64,000 nucleotides of DNA. Source: Sphingopyxis lindanitolerans. Lineage in GTDB: Bacteria; Pseudomonadota; Alphaproteobacteria; Sphingomonadales; Sphingomonadaceae. Below are positions 36,063 through 44,935 of the stretch, piece by piece. Both the position numbers and the translations under genes were made by a program. Numbering within the stretch: position 1 is the stretch's first letter; every line of letters starts with the position of its first letter. A model generated the notes under the pieces. The model made no database searches, had not been told where the DNA came from, and worked only from the letters and a program-made list of their open reading frames with translations. The stretch covers positions 2,331,751 through 2,395,750 of the forward strand of contig NZ_CM009578.1 of the NCBI RefSeq assembly GCF_002993885.1, given 5' to 3'.

Positions 36063-36512
36063 TCAGTCCTGCACCGGCGTCCGCGTTTCGAATCGCCGCA
36101 CTTCGGCGATGAAGCTACCGGGCAAGGAGGTCGGCTGTCCGCTATCCCTGTCGATATGCGCGTAGCTGATCTCGATATCGGTCAGCCGTTCGTTCCCGCG
36201 AAAAATCCCGCAATGCAGAGTGAAGCTTTCCCGCCCGAACCGACTCACCCGCGCCGCGATGGTGATCAGCTCGTCGAGGCGCGCGGGAGCGTGATAGGCG
36301 ATCTCGCAGTGCGTCTCGCGAATGTCTGTACCATATTGGTGAAAATAGGGGCCGGGCTGTCCCTCGCCGAGCGCGCGAAAATATTCGGTCACGCCGATAT
36401 CGGCATAGACCAGATAATGCGCGTTGAAGACGATATTCTGGCCGTCGATCTCGTTGAAGCGGACGCGCACGGTCTCACGGACGCGAAAATCCTCGAGCGG
36501 ACTTTGCTCCAT
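36063..36512 (-). CDS. Hotdog-fold acyl-CoA thioesterase (4-hydroxybenzoyl-CoA thioesterase-like)
   Basis: 149 residues. The hotdog signature VRVRFNEIDGQNIVFNAHYLVYADIGVTEYF has the catalytic-type Asp within the family consensus DxxGxVxNxxY variant. It hydrolyses an acyl-CoA or related thioester. Seven bases after the aminopeptidase P gene on the same strand. Confidence 0.88.
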   Translation of the reverse strand: MEQSPLEDFRVRETVRVRFNEIDGQNIVFNAHYLVYADIGVTEYFRALGEGQPGPYFHQYGTDIRETHCEIAYHAPARLDELITIAARVSRFGRESFTLHCGIFRGNERLTDIEISYAHIDRDSGQPTSLPGSFIAEVRRFETRTPVQD

Positions 36513-36519
36513 CGCCGCC

Positions 36520-38358
36520 TCAGGCGGCCAGCGCGACGGGGGTGCGGTCGAGCGGCGCGCAGGCGGACGTCAGCCAGTCGCGGTCTTCGCCCTCCATCCC
36601 CGGCGCCAGCTTGGCAAGCACTTGGGCATGATAGGCATCGAGCCAGTCGGCCTCGGCCGGCGACAGCAGCGACACATCGACCAGGTCGCGCGCGATCGGC
36701 GCGAACGTGATCGTCTCGAACCCCAGCATATCCTCTTCGGCGTCGGCGATCGCCTGCGGCACCACGATGACCAGATTTTCGATGCGGATACCGAAATGGC
36801 CCGCCTTGTAATAGCCCGGCTCGTTCGACAGGATCATGCCCGCGTGCAGCGGCTCCTCGGTCCCCGCTTGCCCGCCCGCGGGCTTGGCGATGCGCTGCGG
36901 CCCCTCGTGAACCGCCAGATAGGCACCGACGCCGTGACCGGTGCCATGCGCATAATCGACCCCGTCGGCCCACAGATATTGCCGCGCCAGAATGTCGAGC
37001 TGGCTGCCGCGCGTGCCGGTCGGGAAGCGCGCGAGCGCGAGCGCAATATGCCCCTTGAGCACCTGGGTAAAGCGGCGGCGCATCTCGGCGCTCGGCGTTC
37101 CGATCGCGATCGTGCGCGTGATGTCGGTCGTGCCGTCGGCATATTGCCCGCCCGAATCGACGAGGTAGAGCGTCCCGGTCTCGATGCCGCGGTTGGTCGT
37201 CTCGTCGACCTTGTAATGCGGCAGCGCGCCGTTCGGGCCGGCGGCCGAGATGGTATCGAACGACAGGTCGCGAAGCGCGCCGCTCTGGTCGCGAAATTCG
37301 CGCAGCTTCGCGGCGGCGGCGAGTTCGTCGAGATGGCCTTGCGGCGCGGTCGCTTCCATCCATTTCAGGAAACGCGCAACCGCGACTCCGTCGCGGACAT
37401 GCGCGGCGCGGGTGCCGTCGAGTTCGGTCGCATTCTTGATCGCCTTGGGCAGCACCGCGGGGTCGCGATAGCGCGCGATCGTCGCCCCCGCCGCTTCGAG
37501 CGCGGTGAAGATCGCCGCGACCGCGCGGTCGGGATCGACCGCGACCGCCTTGCCCGCCAGATCGGCCAGCGCCGCCTCGAAAGCGTCGCGGTCGTGGATT
37601 CGCACGCTGTTGCCAAGGTGCGCGCGCACCGCGTCGGTGATTTTCTCGGGCGCGATGAACAGGTCGGCGGTGGCGTCGGCGTGGAGCAGCGCGAACGCGA
37701 GTCCCACCGGGGTGTGGCTGACGTCGGTCCCGCGAATGTTGAAGGTCCAGGCGATCGAATCGAGCGCGGTCATCACCGTCGTGTCGAGATTTTTGGCTTT
37801 CAGCCAGTCGGCGATGATCGCGCGCTTGTCGGTCGCGGTTTGCCCGGCGAGGCTTGCGTCATACACCGTGACCACCGCGTCGCTCGGTGCGGGCTGGTCG
37901 TCCCACGCGGCATCGAGCGGATTGGGCGTGACCGCGACGAGGCTCGCGTCCTTCGCGGCGAGTGCCCTTTCAAGGCCCCGCGCCCAGTCGATGCCGTGGA
38001 GCCAGGGGTCATAGCCGATTTTCTGCCCCGCGCTGACGTTCGCGCCCAGCCATTCGGCGACGCTCGACTGCGGCACCCCGATATAGTCGAACAGCGATCC
38101 GTCGACCTGGTCGCGGACCTGCACGGTGTAGCGGCCGTCGACGAACACCGCGGCCTTTTGCGGCAGCACCGCCGCAGTCCCGGCCGAACCGCCAAAGCCC
38201 GTCAGCCACGCCATGCGCTGGGCATAGGCGCCGACATATTCGCTCATATGCTCGTCGCTGATCGGGACGACGAACCCGTCGAGGCCACGCGCCGCGAGTG
38301 CGGCGCGGACGCGGGCGAGGCGCTCGGCGTGGATGATGCTGGGGACGGGGCTGGACAT
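36520..38358 (-). CDS. Xaa-Pro aminopeptidase (M24B, aminopeptidase P family)
   Basis: 612 residues from the ATG at 38358, with AAGGA seven bases upstream. Three-domain form: two creatinase-like N-domains and a pita-bread catalytic domain with metal ligands in DSGGQYADGTTDITRT, HGTGHGVG and ILSNEPGYY. It removes an N-terminal residue before Pro. It is cytosolic (no signal peptide) and divergent from a signal-bearing prolyl-oligopeptidase-type gene with a 67-base shared upstream region. Confidence 0.95.
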   Translation of the reverse strand: MSSPVPSIIHAERLARVRAALAARGLDGFVVPISDEHMSEYVGAYAQRMAWLTGFGGSAGTAAVLPQKAAVFVDGRYTVQVRDQVDGSLFDYIGVPQSSVAEWLGANVSAGQKIGYDPWLHGIDWARGLERALAAKDASLVAVTPNPLDAAWDDQPAPSDAVVTVYDASLAGQTATDKRAIIADWLKAKNLDTTVMTALDSIAWTFNIRGTDVSHTPVGLAFALLHADATADLFIAPEKITDAVRAHLGNSVRIHDRDAFEAALADLAGKAVAVDPDRAVAAIFTALEAAGATIARYRDPAVLPKAIKNATELDGTRAAHVRDGVAVARFLKWMEATAPQGHLDELAAAAKLREFRDQSGALRDLSFDTISAAGPNGALPHYKVDETTNRGIETGTLYLVDSGGQYADGTTDITRTIAIGTPSAEMRRRFTQVLKGHIALALARFPTGTRGSQLDILARQYLWADGVDYAHGTGHGVGAYLAVHEGPQRIAKPAGGQAGTEEPLHAGMILSNEPGYYKAGHFGIRIENLVIVVPQAIADAEEDMLGFETITFAPIARDLVDVSLLSPAEADWLDAYHAQVLAKLAPGMEGEDRDWLTSACAPLDRTPVALAA

Positions 38359-38425
38359 GCCGTGTTCCTTGTTCCTACATCGCAGCCAATCCTGCCCACC
38401 GGGGGCGATGCTGCGGGAGTTTCCT

Positions 38426-40588
38426 ATGCGTGCTACTTGGGTGTTTCTGGCCGCAATTACCACCCCGCTTGTCGTCGCCCCAACGGCTTTCGCCGAAGAG
38501 AAAGAGACCGCCTTGACCACCAGCCCCGCCCTGCCTGCCGCCCCCGTCGCCGACCAGCGGCCGCACGAGACGGTGCTGCACGGCAAAACATTGTCCGACC
38601 CGTATTTCTGGCTGCGCGACCAAAGCTATCCGGTGGTCGATGACGCCGACATCCTCGATTATGTAAAGGCCGAGAACAGCTGGTTCGACGCCGCGATGAA
38701 GCCGCACGCCAAGCTCGTCGAAACGCTGTTCCAGGAGATGAAGGGCCGGATCAAGGAAGCCGATTCGAGCGTGCCGCAAAAGGACGGCGACTGGGTGTAT
38801 TGGGTCGAATATGAGGAAGGCGCCGAATATAAGAAATGGTATCGCAAACCGGCGGCGGGCGGCGAACCCCAGCTGATCCTCGACGAGGTCGCGATGGCCG
38901 ACGGCAAGGAATATTTCCGCCTCGCCGAGCTGTCGATCAGCCCGAACGGCAAGCTGATGGCCTATTCGTTCGACGATAATGGCTCCGAACGTTTCGAGGC
39001 GCGCGTCCGCAATCTCGACACCGGCGATCTGCTGCCCGACGTCATCCCCGGCACGCTGTCGTCGCTCGTCTGGACCTCGGGGAATGATGCGATCCTCTAT
39101 GGCCTCGCGAACGAGAATTGGCGCACCGACAATGTCCGGCTGCACAAGCTCGGGCGTCCGGTGGCCGAGGATAAATTGCTCTACAAGGAGCCCGACATCG
39201 GCTTCGGGGTCGGGATCGGCAAGACTGCCGCCGACAATTATATCGTCATCGCGACGGGCGATAATGAGACGAGCGAGGTCTATCTCCTCCCCGCCGACAA
39301 TCCCGAGGCGCCGATGCAGCTCGTGTCGGCGCGCCAGAAGGGGCGCGAATATAGCGTCGATGAGCGGAACGGGATGCTCTACATCCATACCAACGACGAC
39401 CATCCGAATTTCCGCGTCGCGACCGCGAGCGTCAAGGCGCCGGGTGACTGGAAGACTTTGATCCCCGGATCGGATCATAGCTACATCACCGGCCTGTCGA
39501 TCTTCCGCGATTATTTCGTGATCGAGGCGCGCGAGGACGGGCTCGATCAGGTCGATGTCCGCGGCTATGACGCGCCGCTCACGCCGGGGCGGATCCGATT
39601 TCCCGAGGCGACCTATGTCGCGGGGCTCGGCGACAATCCCGAATATCATCAGGACAAGCTCCGGCTCGACTATGAATCGATGGTCACCCCCGACACCGTC
39701 TATGACTTCGATATCGCAACCGGGCGGTTGGAAACATTGAAGGTGCAGGAAATTCCTTCTGGTTATGATGCGTCACAATATGTAACCGAATGGGTCAATT
39801 TGCCGTCGCGCGACGGCAAAACGCTGATCCCCGCCTCGCTCGTCTATAAAAAGGGGACAAAGCTCGACGGCAGCGCGCCGCTGCATCTCTATGCCTATGG
39901 CAGCTATGGCTATCGCATCGCGCCGGGTTTCTCGACGACGCGGCTCAGCCTCGTCGATCGCGGGATGATCTATGCGATCGCGCACGTCCGCGGCGGCGAT
40001 GATATGGGGCGTGCCTGGTATCTCGCGGGCAAGACGACCGAACGCAAGAACACGTTCAACGATTTCATCGACGTGGCGAAGGGGCTGATCGCGAAGAATT
40101 ATACCAGCGCGGGCAAGATTTCGATCGAGGGTCGCTCGGCCGGCGGGCAGGTGATGGGCGTTGTCACTAACGAAGCGCCCGAATTGTGGGGCGCGGTGCT
40201 CGCGGGGGTGCCCTTCGTCGACGTCGTCAACACGATGGTCGACGAAACGCTGCCGCTGACCCCCGGCGAATGGCCCGAATGGGGCAATCCGATCACCGAC
40301 AAGGCGGCGTTCGACTATATGCTGAGTTACAGCCCCTACGACAATGTGACCGCCAAAGCCTATCCGCCGATGCTGGTGTCGGCAGGGCTCAACGACCCGC
40401 GCGTGACCTATTGGGAACCCGCTAAATGGGTCGCGAAACTCCGCGCGACGCGGATCAACGACGCCGCGCTGCTGCTGCGCACCAACATGGGCGCGGGCCA
40501 CGCCGGCAAGTCGGGCCGCTGGGGCGCGCTCCACGAGGATGCCGAGGAGTTCGCCTTCGTGCTGACGCAATTGGGGGTGGAGAAATAA
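38426..40588 (+). CDS. S9 family peptidase (oligopeptidase B / prolyl oligopeptidase), exported
   Basis: 720 residues from the ATG at 38426 (GGGAG about seven bases upstream); in-frame ATGs at 38333 and 38408 are less well placed. A signal peptide ends at about residue 24 (AFA). The N-terminal beta-propeller spans about 60-430 and the alpha/beta hydrolase holds GRSAGG with the nucleophile Ser571. The final His lies in GAGHAG. Cleaves short peptides, probably in the periplasm. Confidence 0.93.
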   Translation: MRATWVFLAAITTPLVVAPTAFAEEKETALTTSPALPAAPVADQRPHETVLHGKTLSDPYFWLRDQSYPVVDDADILDYVKAENSWFDAAMKPHAKLVETLFQEMKGRIKEADSSVPQKDGDWVYWVEYEEGAEYKKWYRKPAAGGEPQLILDEVAMADGKEYFRLAELSISPNGKLMAYSFDDNGSERFEARVRNLDTGDLLPDVIPGTLSSLVWTSGNDAILYGLANENWRTDNVRLHKLGRPVAEDKLLYKEPDIGFGVGIGKTAADNYIVIATGDNETSEVYLLPADNPEAPMQLVSARQKGREYSVDERNGMLYIHTNDDHPNFRVATASVKAPGDWKTLIPGSDHSYITGLSIFRDYFVIEAREDGLDQVDVRGYDAPLTPGRIRFPEATYVAGLGDNPEYHQDKLRLDYESMVTPDTVYDFDIATGRLETLKVQEIPSGYDASQYVTEWVNLPSRDGKTLIPASLVYKKGTKLDGSAPLHLYAYGSYGYRIAPGFSTTRLSLVDRGMIYAIAHVRGGDDMGRAWYLAGKTTERKNTFNDFIDVAKGLIAKNYTSAGKISIEGRSAGGQVMGVVTNEAPELWGAVLAGVPFVDVVNTMVDETLPLTPGEWPEWGNPITDKAAFDYMLSYSPYDNVTAKAYPPMLVSAGLNDPRVTYWEPAKWVAKLRATRINDAALLLRTNMGAGHAGKSGRWGALHEDAEEFAFVLTQLGVEK

Positions 40589-40596
40589 GGGCGCCG

Positions 40597-41124
40597 TCAG
40601 GCGAGGAGCTTGCGCATCCGCACGAGCGGGACGTCGATCCCGTCGACCGAGGCGACGGTGCGCTCGATCTGTGCATAGCCGCTCGCTCGGTAGAGCGGTT
40701 CGCCGGAAAGCGTCGCCATCAGTTCGGCCGCGCCGAAACCAGCAGCGCGCGCTGCGGCTTCCGATGCTTCGAGGATCGCGCGGCCGACGCCGCGGCGCGT
40801 GAAGCCGGGATCGGTGTACATCGCGCGCGCGCGCGCCGCCTCGGACCGCGGGTCCAGCAAACGCGGCTCGCGCAGGTCGCTGCTGTGATCTCCACCATAG
40901 AGCGTCGCGCGCCGGCTCCAACCGCCGCATCCCGCCAGATCGTCCTCGATGGTCGCGACGAAATAGGTGCCGTCGGCGACGAGCTGGGTGTCGAGCCCCA
41001 TCACCGCGCGGCTCGCGCGCACTTCGGCCGCCGACAAAAAGTCGCGTTGCAGCTCGTCGATCGCGCGGCGCATCAGCTCGCGCATCGCCGGCAGATCGTC
41101 GGTGGTCGCGATCCGGATTTTCAT
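40597..41124 (-). CDS. GNAT family N-acetyltransferase
   Basis: 175 residues. Acetyl-CoA-binding loop FTRRGVGRAIL and the typical N-terminal MKIRIATTDDLPAMRELM. Substrate unknown. Start overlaps the stop of the upstream HAD gene by four bases. Confidence 0.92.
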   Translation of the reverse strand: MKIRIATTDDLPAMRELMRRAIDELQRDFLSAAEVRASRAVMGLDTQLVADGTYFVATIEDDLAGCGGWSRRATLYGGDHSSDLREPRLLDPRSEAARARAMYTDPGFTRRGVGRAILEASEAAARAAGFGAAELMATLSGEPLYRASGYAQIERTVASVDGIDVPLVRMRKLLA

Positions 41125-41738
41125 GTCGGTATCGCCAGATAGTCACGCGCGACGAGTTCGCGTTCCAGCGCCTCGGCATCGACGAAGCGATGCCCAGCGA
41201 TCCCGACCGACTCAGCGCCCGCGATATTCGCGGCAACATCGTCGATGAACAGCGCCCCCGCGGGATCGATGCCGAATCGCGCGATCGCAAGGTGGTAGAT
41301 TGCAGGGTCGGGCTTCGTCAGCCTTTCGGTGCCCGAGACGATGATATCGCGGAAGCGGTCGAAGATGGGCTGGGTCGGGTGAAAACCTTCCCAGAATTCA
41401 TGGCCGAAATTGGTGATTGCGAACAAGGGCAGTCCCGCCGCGTCCAATCGCTCGACGAGTTCGAGGCTGCCGGGCATCGGCCCCGGAATCGTCTCGTTGA
41501 AGCGGGCCGCATAGGCGTCGATCAGCGCGTCATACCCCGGAAACTGGCCTTTCAGCTCGGGAACCATCTCGGCGAGCGGGCGGCCGGCATCGTGCTGAAA
41601 ATGCCATTCGGGCGTGACGACGTTCGTCACGAACCATGCCAGATCGGCCTTGTCGTCGATCAGCTTGGCGAACAGATAGCGTAAATCCCAGTCGAACAGC
41701 ACGCGGCCGACGTCGAAGATCACGCAACGCTCGATCAT
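41121..41738 (-). CDS. HAD family hydrolase (YihX-like)
   Basis: 205 residues from the ATG at 41738, four bases after GGAGG; an upstream in-frame ATG at 41753 is less likely. Motif I is FDVGRVLFDWD (Asp9), motif II ITNFGHE, the Lys motif KPDPAIY and motif III FIDDVAANI. Probably a sugar-phosphate or similar phosphatase. Coupled to the GNAT gene downstream. Confidence 0.9.
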   Translation of the reverse strand: MIERCVIFDVGRVLFDWDLRYLFAKLIDDKADLAWFVTNVVTPEWHFQHDAGRPLAEMVPELKGQFPGYDALIDAYAARFNETIPGPMPGSLELVERLDAAGLPLFAITNFGHEFWEGFHPTQPIFDRFRDIIVSGTERLTKPDPAIYHLAIARFGIDPAGALFIDDVAANIAGAESVGIAGHRFVDAEALERELVARDYLAIPT

Positions 41739-41760
41739 ATATCCTCCAGACACGCGAAAG

Positions 41761-41784
41761 CGCCGCCGGAAGCCTCCGACGGCG
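41761..41784 (-). terminator. Probable terminator of rpmJ
   Basis: On the minus strand a 10-bp stem with one G-U pair (CGCCGTCGGA / TCCGGCGGCG) and a four-base loop is followed by CTTTCG. A second hairpin, GGGGCGA-AAA-TCGCCCC, lies between it and rpmJ at 41809-41825. The T-run is short. Confidence 0.45.
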
Positions 41785-41835
41785 TCACGCTCATTCGCTT
41801 ATGCGCGCGGGGCGAAAATCGCCCCGGCAGGGCCA

Positions 41836-41961
41836 TCAGCCCTGGCGCGCCTTGAAGCGGCGGTTGGTCTTGTTGATCACATAGGTGCGGCCACGGCGGC
41901 GAATCACGCGGTTATCGCGGTGGCGGTCCTTCAGCGACTTCAGGCTGTTGCGAATCTTCAT
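41836..41961 (-). CDS. rpmJ: 50S ribosomal protein L36 (zinc-free form)
   Basis: 41 residues, starting [18 protein letters not shown] and ending RFKARQG. The four zinc ligands of the C+ form are absent, so this is the zinc-independent C- type normal in alphaproteobacteria. Stand-alone gene; followed by hairpins. Confidence 0.95.
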   Translation of the reverse strand: MKIRNSLKSLKDRHRDNRVIRRRGRTYVINKTNRRFKARQG

Positions 41962-42064
41962 GGGTCTTTTCCGTAAATTTCAAGCGTTGCACGCGAAGCG
42001 GCGCAACTATGGGGAAGCGGGTCAAAAGTCAACCGCTCCATGGCGCACCGATAGCTCAAAAAAG

Positions 42065-42230
42065 TTCACGCGGAGCCGCGGAGCCGCGGAGAAGAAGATA
42101 TTCGCGCAGAGGGAACAGAGTCCGCGGAGAATGAAGAAGGCGGCAAAGTCGCCAATCTCCCTCCTACTCCGCGGCTCCGCGTCTCCGCGTGAACCAAATC
42201 CTCTGCGTTCTCTGCGCCCTCTGCGCGAAT
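42065..42230. repeat. Two interleaved inverted repeats
   Basis: First pair: 42065-42091 with 42168-42194, 26 of 27 bases inverse (TTCACGCGGAG-type). Second pair: 42100-42112 with the inverse at 42218-42230 (ATTCGCGCAGAGG). The pairs overlap in order a-b-a'-b', so both hairpins cannot form as simple nested stems. The second motif is shared with 19410 and 24739-24849. No transposase. Confidence 0.75.
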
Positions 42231-42236
42231 CAAATC

Positions 42237-43709
42237 CTACCCCGCCAGCGCCTTTTGCCGCCGCCTCTGCACCGAAGAGCCATAGCCCATCGCCTCGCGA
42301 TATTTGACGACGGTGCGGCGCGCGATGTCGTGGCCCTCGGCCGACAGTTTCTGCGCGATCGTCTCGTCGGACAGAATCGCTTTCGCATCCTCGGCCTCGA
42401 TCATCGCCTTGATCCGGCTCTTGACCGCCTCGGCCGACACCGCGCCGTCGCCCGCCACGTCCGAAATGCCGCTCGAGAAGAAATATTTGAGCTCGAACAA
42501 TCCGCGCGCGCAGCTCAGATATTTGTTGCTGGTGACGCGGCTGACGGTCGATTCGTGCATGCCGATATCTTCGGCGACCTGGCGCAGGGTCAGCGGGCGC
42601 ATGGCGGCGACGCCGTGGAGGAAAAACCCTTCCTGCTGCTTGACGATCGCGCTCGCGACCTTGACGATCGTCCGCTGGCGCTGGTCGAGCGCCCGGACAA
42701 GCCAATTGGCGCCCGCGAGCTGTTCGGACAGCCACGCCTTGCTTTTCGCCGCGGCGCCCTTGGCGAGTTCGCTATAATAGCGGCGGTTGACGAGCAACCG
42801 CGGCAAGGTCGTGCTATTCACCTCGACCGCCCAGCCTTCGGCGATCCGGCGAACATACAGGTCGGGGACCACCGCCTGCGCGCTGTCGCCGCCGAATTTG
42901 AGGCCCGGCTTGGGGTCATAGCCGCGCAGCTCGCGGATCATGTCGGCGAGATCCTCGTCATCGACCCCGCAGATGCGCTTCAATTGCGGGAAAGCGCCCT
43001 TCGCGACCAGGTCGAGATGGGCGATCATGCACGCCATCGCGGGGTCGTAACGGTCGGCCTCGCGCGCCTGGATCGCGATACATTCGGCCAGGTCGCGTGC
43101 GCCGACGCCCGAGGGGTCGAAAATCTGGACGCCCGCTAGGACCGCTTCGACCAGCGCCAGCGGAACGCCAAGCTGCGCCGCGAGCTCGGCCAGGTCGGCG
43201 CGCAGATAGCCCGCCTCGTCGATCAAGGCGACGAGCTGCGCCGCGACGATCGCCTCGACCCCGTCGAACCGTTCGCCGACCTGCGCCAGCAGATGGTCGT
43301 GGAGCGTGCCGTCATGCTCGGCAAAACTGTCGAAATCGATGCCTTCGCTGGCGCCCGACAGGCCGACCGAATCGCTTGCGCTGTCGTGGTGAAAGCGTTC
43401 CTCGGCGAAGTCGATGTCGAGGTCGTCGGCGGTGCCTGCATCGGAGGACAGCGCCTGGTCGGTATCGGGCTGAACGTCGGCGGCCGGCAGCCCTTCTTCG
43501 CCGCGCTCCTCGGCCCCTCCCTCATCGGGCCCGCCATCGTCGCGGTCGGCGGGCGCGGCGTCGAGCAGCGGATTGCCCTCGAGCGCTTCGGCCAGATAGG
43601 CTTCGAGTTCGAGGTTCGACAGCGCCAGCAGCTTGATCGCCTGCTGAAGCTGCGGCGTCATCACCAGCGATTGCGACTGGCGTAAATCGAGGCGCGGACC
43701 CAACGCCAT
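42237..43709 (-). CDS. rpoN: RNA polymerase sigma-54 factor
   Basis: 490 residues. Region I begins LDLRQSQSLVMTPQLQQAIKLL; region II is a long acidic stretch (about 60-130); the DNA-binding HTH is TLRQVAEDIGMHESTVSRVTSNKY; and the RpoN box is ARRTVVKYRE close to the C-terminus. It directs activator-dependent transcription. lptB lies upstream on the same strand as in many proteobacteria, but a 133-base repeat is inserted between them. Confidence 0.97.
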   Translation of the reverse strand: MALGPRLDLRQSQSLVMTPQLQQAIKLLALSNLELEAYLAEALEGNPLLDAAPADRDDGGPDEGGAEERGEEGLPAADVQPDTDQALSSDAGTADDLDIDFAEERFHHDSASDSVGLSGASEGIDFDSFAEHDGTLHDHLLAQVGERFDGVEAIVAAQLVALIDEAGYLRADLAELAAQLGVPLALVEAVLAGVQIFDPSGVGARDLAECIAIQAREADRYDPAMACMIAHLDLVAKGAFPQLKRICGVDDEDLADMIRELRGYDPKPGLKFGGDSAQAVVPDLYVRRIAEGWAVEVNSTTLPRLLVNRRYYSELAKGAAAKSKAWLSEQLAGANWLVRALDQRQRTIVKVASAIVKQQEGFFLHGVAAMRPLTLRQVAEDIGMHESTVSRVTSNKYLSCARGLFELKYFFSSGISDVAGDGAVSAEAVKSRIKAMIEAEDAKAILSDETIAQKLSAEGHDIARRTVVKYREAMGYGSSVQRRRQKALAG

Positions 43710-43731
43710 CGGCGATTATCGGCTTCTTGTT

Positions 43732-43864
43732 CGGTTCGTGTCGAGCGAAGTCGAGACAGCCATCAGGACAGCGCAAGTCCGAGCGGCATCTCGACTTCGG
43801 CCGACGGGCCGAAGTTTATCCTGAGCACCGCCGCAGGCGGCGTCGAAGGGCTCGATGCGAACGG
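43732..43864. repeat. Repeat element with terminal inverted repeats, copy 2
   Basis: Second copy of the element at 10002-10130. Shared blocks in the same order: TTCGTGTCGAG, GGCATCTCGACTTCG, GGGCCGAA and the ending ATGCGAACGG. It lies between lptB and rpoN, two genes often in one operon. Confidence 0.65.
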
Positions 43865-43907
43865 ATACGGAAAACCGCTCAAAACGCACTGGAAAAGCTC
43901 CAGCTCA

Positions 43908-44717
43908 TCACAGCGAGAAGCCCTCGCCAAGATAGAGCCGCCGCACCTCGGGATCGGCGACGAGTTCGGCGGGCGAACCGGCCAGCAGCACCTTGCCGTC
44001 ATAGATGATCGCGGCGCGGTCGACGAGGTCGAGCGTCTCGCGCACATTATGGTCGGTGATCAGCACGCCGATACCGCGCGTCTTGAGGTCGGCGACGAGG
44101 TCGCGGATGTCGCTGATCGACAGCGGGTCGATGCCCGCGAACGGCTCGTCGAGCAGCATGATCGAGGGGTTCGCCGCGAGCGCGCGGGCAATTTCGGCGC
44201 GGCGGCGTTCGCCGCCCGACAGCGCCATCGCCGCCGAATCGCGCAGCCGCCCCAGGCCGAATTCGTCGAGCAATTCCTCGAGCCGCCGTTCGCGCTCGAT
44301 CTTGTCGGGCTCGGCGAGTTCGAGCACCGCGCTGATATTCTGGGCGACGGTCATGCCGCGAAAGATCGAGGTTTCCTGCGGCAGATAGCCAAGGCCGAGG
44401 ATCGAGCGGCGATACATGGGAAGCGAGGTGATATCGGCGCCGTCGAGCATGATGCGCCCGGCGTCGGGCCGCACCAGCCCCATGATCGAATAGAAACAGG
44501 TCGTCTTGCCCGCGCCATTGGGGCCGAGCAGGCCGACGACTTCGCCCTTGCCGACCGACAGCGACACGTCGGACAGCACCACGCGCTTGTCATAGCTTTT
44601 GGCGATCGAGATGATCGCGAGACCATTGCCCGCCGCCGCATCGTCGCGGACATGCGCCCGGTGTTCGGCGATGCCATGGTCGCCTTCGGCCGGTGCGGTC
44701 GTGGTTTCGTCGGTCAT
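43908..44717 (-). CDS. lptB: LPS export ABC transporter ATP-binding protein LptB
   Basis: 269 residues. Walker A GPNGAGKTT, Q-loop LPQETSIF, signature LSGGERRR, Walker B IMLLDEPFAGIDP, switch His in ITDHN. It powers lipopolysaccharide extraction from the inner membrane with LptFG. An N-terminal extension of about 30 polar residues precedes the usual start. No lptA or lptC is next to it in this window. Confidence 0.95.
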   Translation of the reverse strand: MTDETTTAPAEGDHGIAEHRAHVRDDAAAGNGLAIISIAKSYDKRVVLSDVSLSVGKGEVVGLLGPNGAGKTTCFYSIMGLVRPDAGRIMLDGADITSLPMYRRSILGLGYLPQETSIFRGMTVAQNISAVLELAEPDKIERERRLEELLDEFGLGRLRDSAAMALSGGERRRAEIARALAANPSIMLLDEPFAGIDPLSISDIRDLVADLKTRGIGVLITDHNVRETLDLVDRAAIIYDGKVLLAGSPAELVADPEVRRLYLGEGFSL

Positions 44718-44807
44718 ATGCAGGTCGGATCCGTTCTAGCCCCAAGCGCGCGTTACCGCAGCGACGCGGCAAAGGTCAATCTGGCAGGGATTTTGCAGGG
44801 ACGTTTT

Positions 44808-44925
44808 CCCCTCCCGCTTGCGGGAGGGGCAGCGAGGCTTGCGAGCTTGCTCGCTAGCCGTAGCGGGGTGGGCATGACCGCACCATCGCCGACCCACCCC
44901 CGACCCCTCCCGCAAGCGGGAGGGG
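44808..44925. repeat. Paired 22-bp palindromes (CCCCTCCCGCTTGCGGGAGGGG type)
   Basis: A 22-base palindrome at 44808-44829 and its near-identical inverse at 44904-44925 enclose GC-rich sequence with CGAGCTTGCTCG. Extragenic repeat between the phosphomannomutase and lptB genes. Confidence 0.65.
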
Positions 44926-44935
44926 AGGTCACGCC

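Noticed and set aside
36424..38643. 739-codon plus-strand open frame opposite aminopeptidase P
   Set aside because: Antisense shadow caused by high GC; the minus-strand gene has all catalytic motifs.
42065..42230. Insertion sequence
   Set aside because: Inverted ends exist, but the interior is too short and has no transposase frame.
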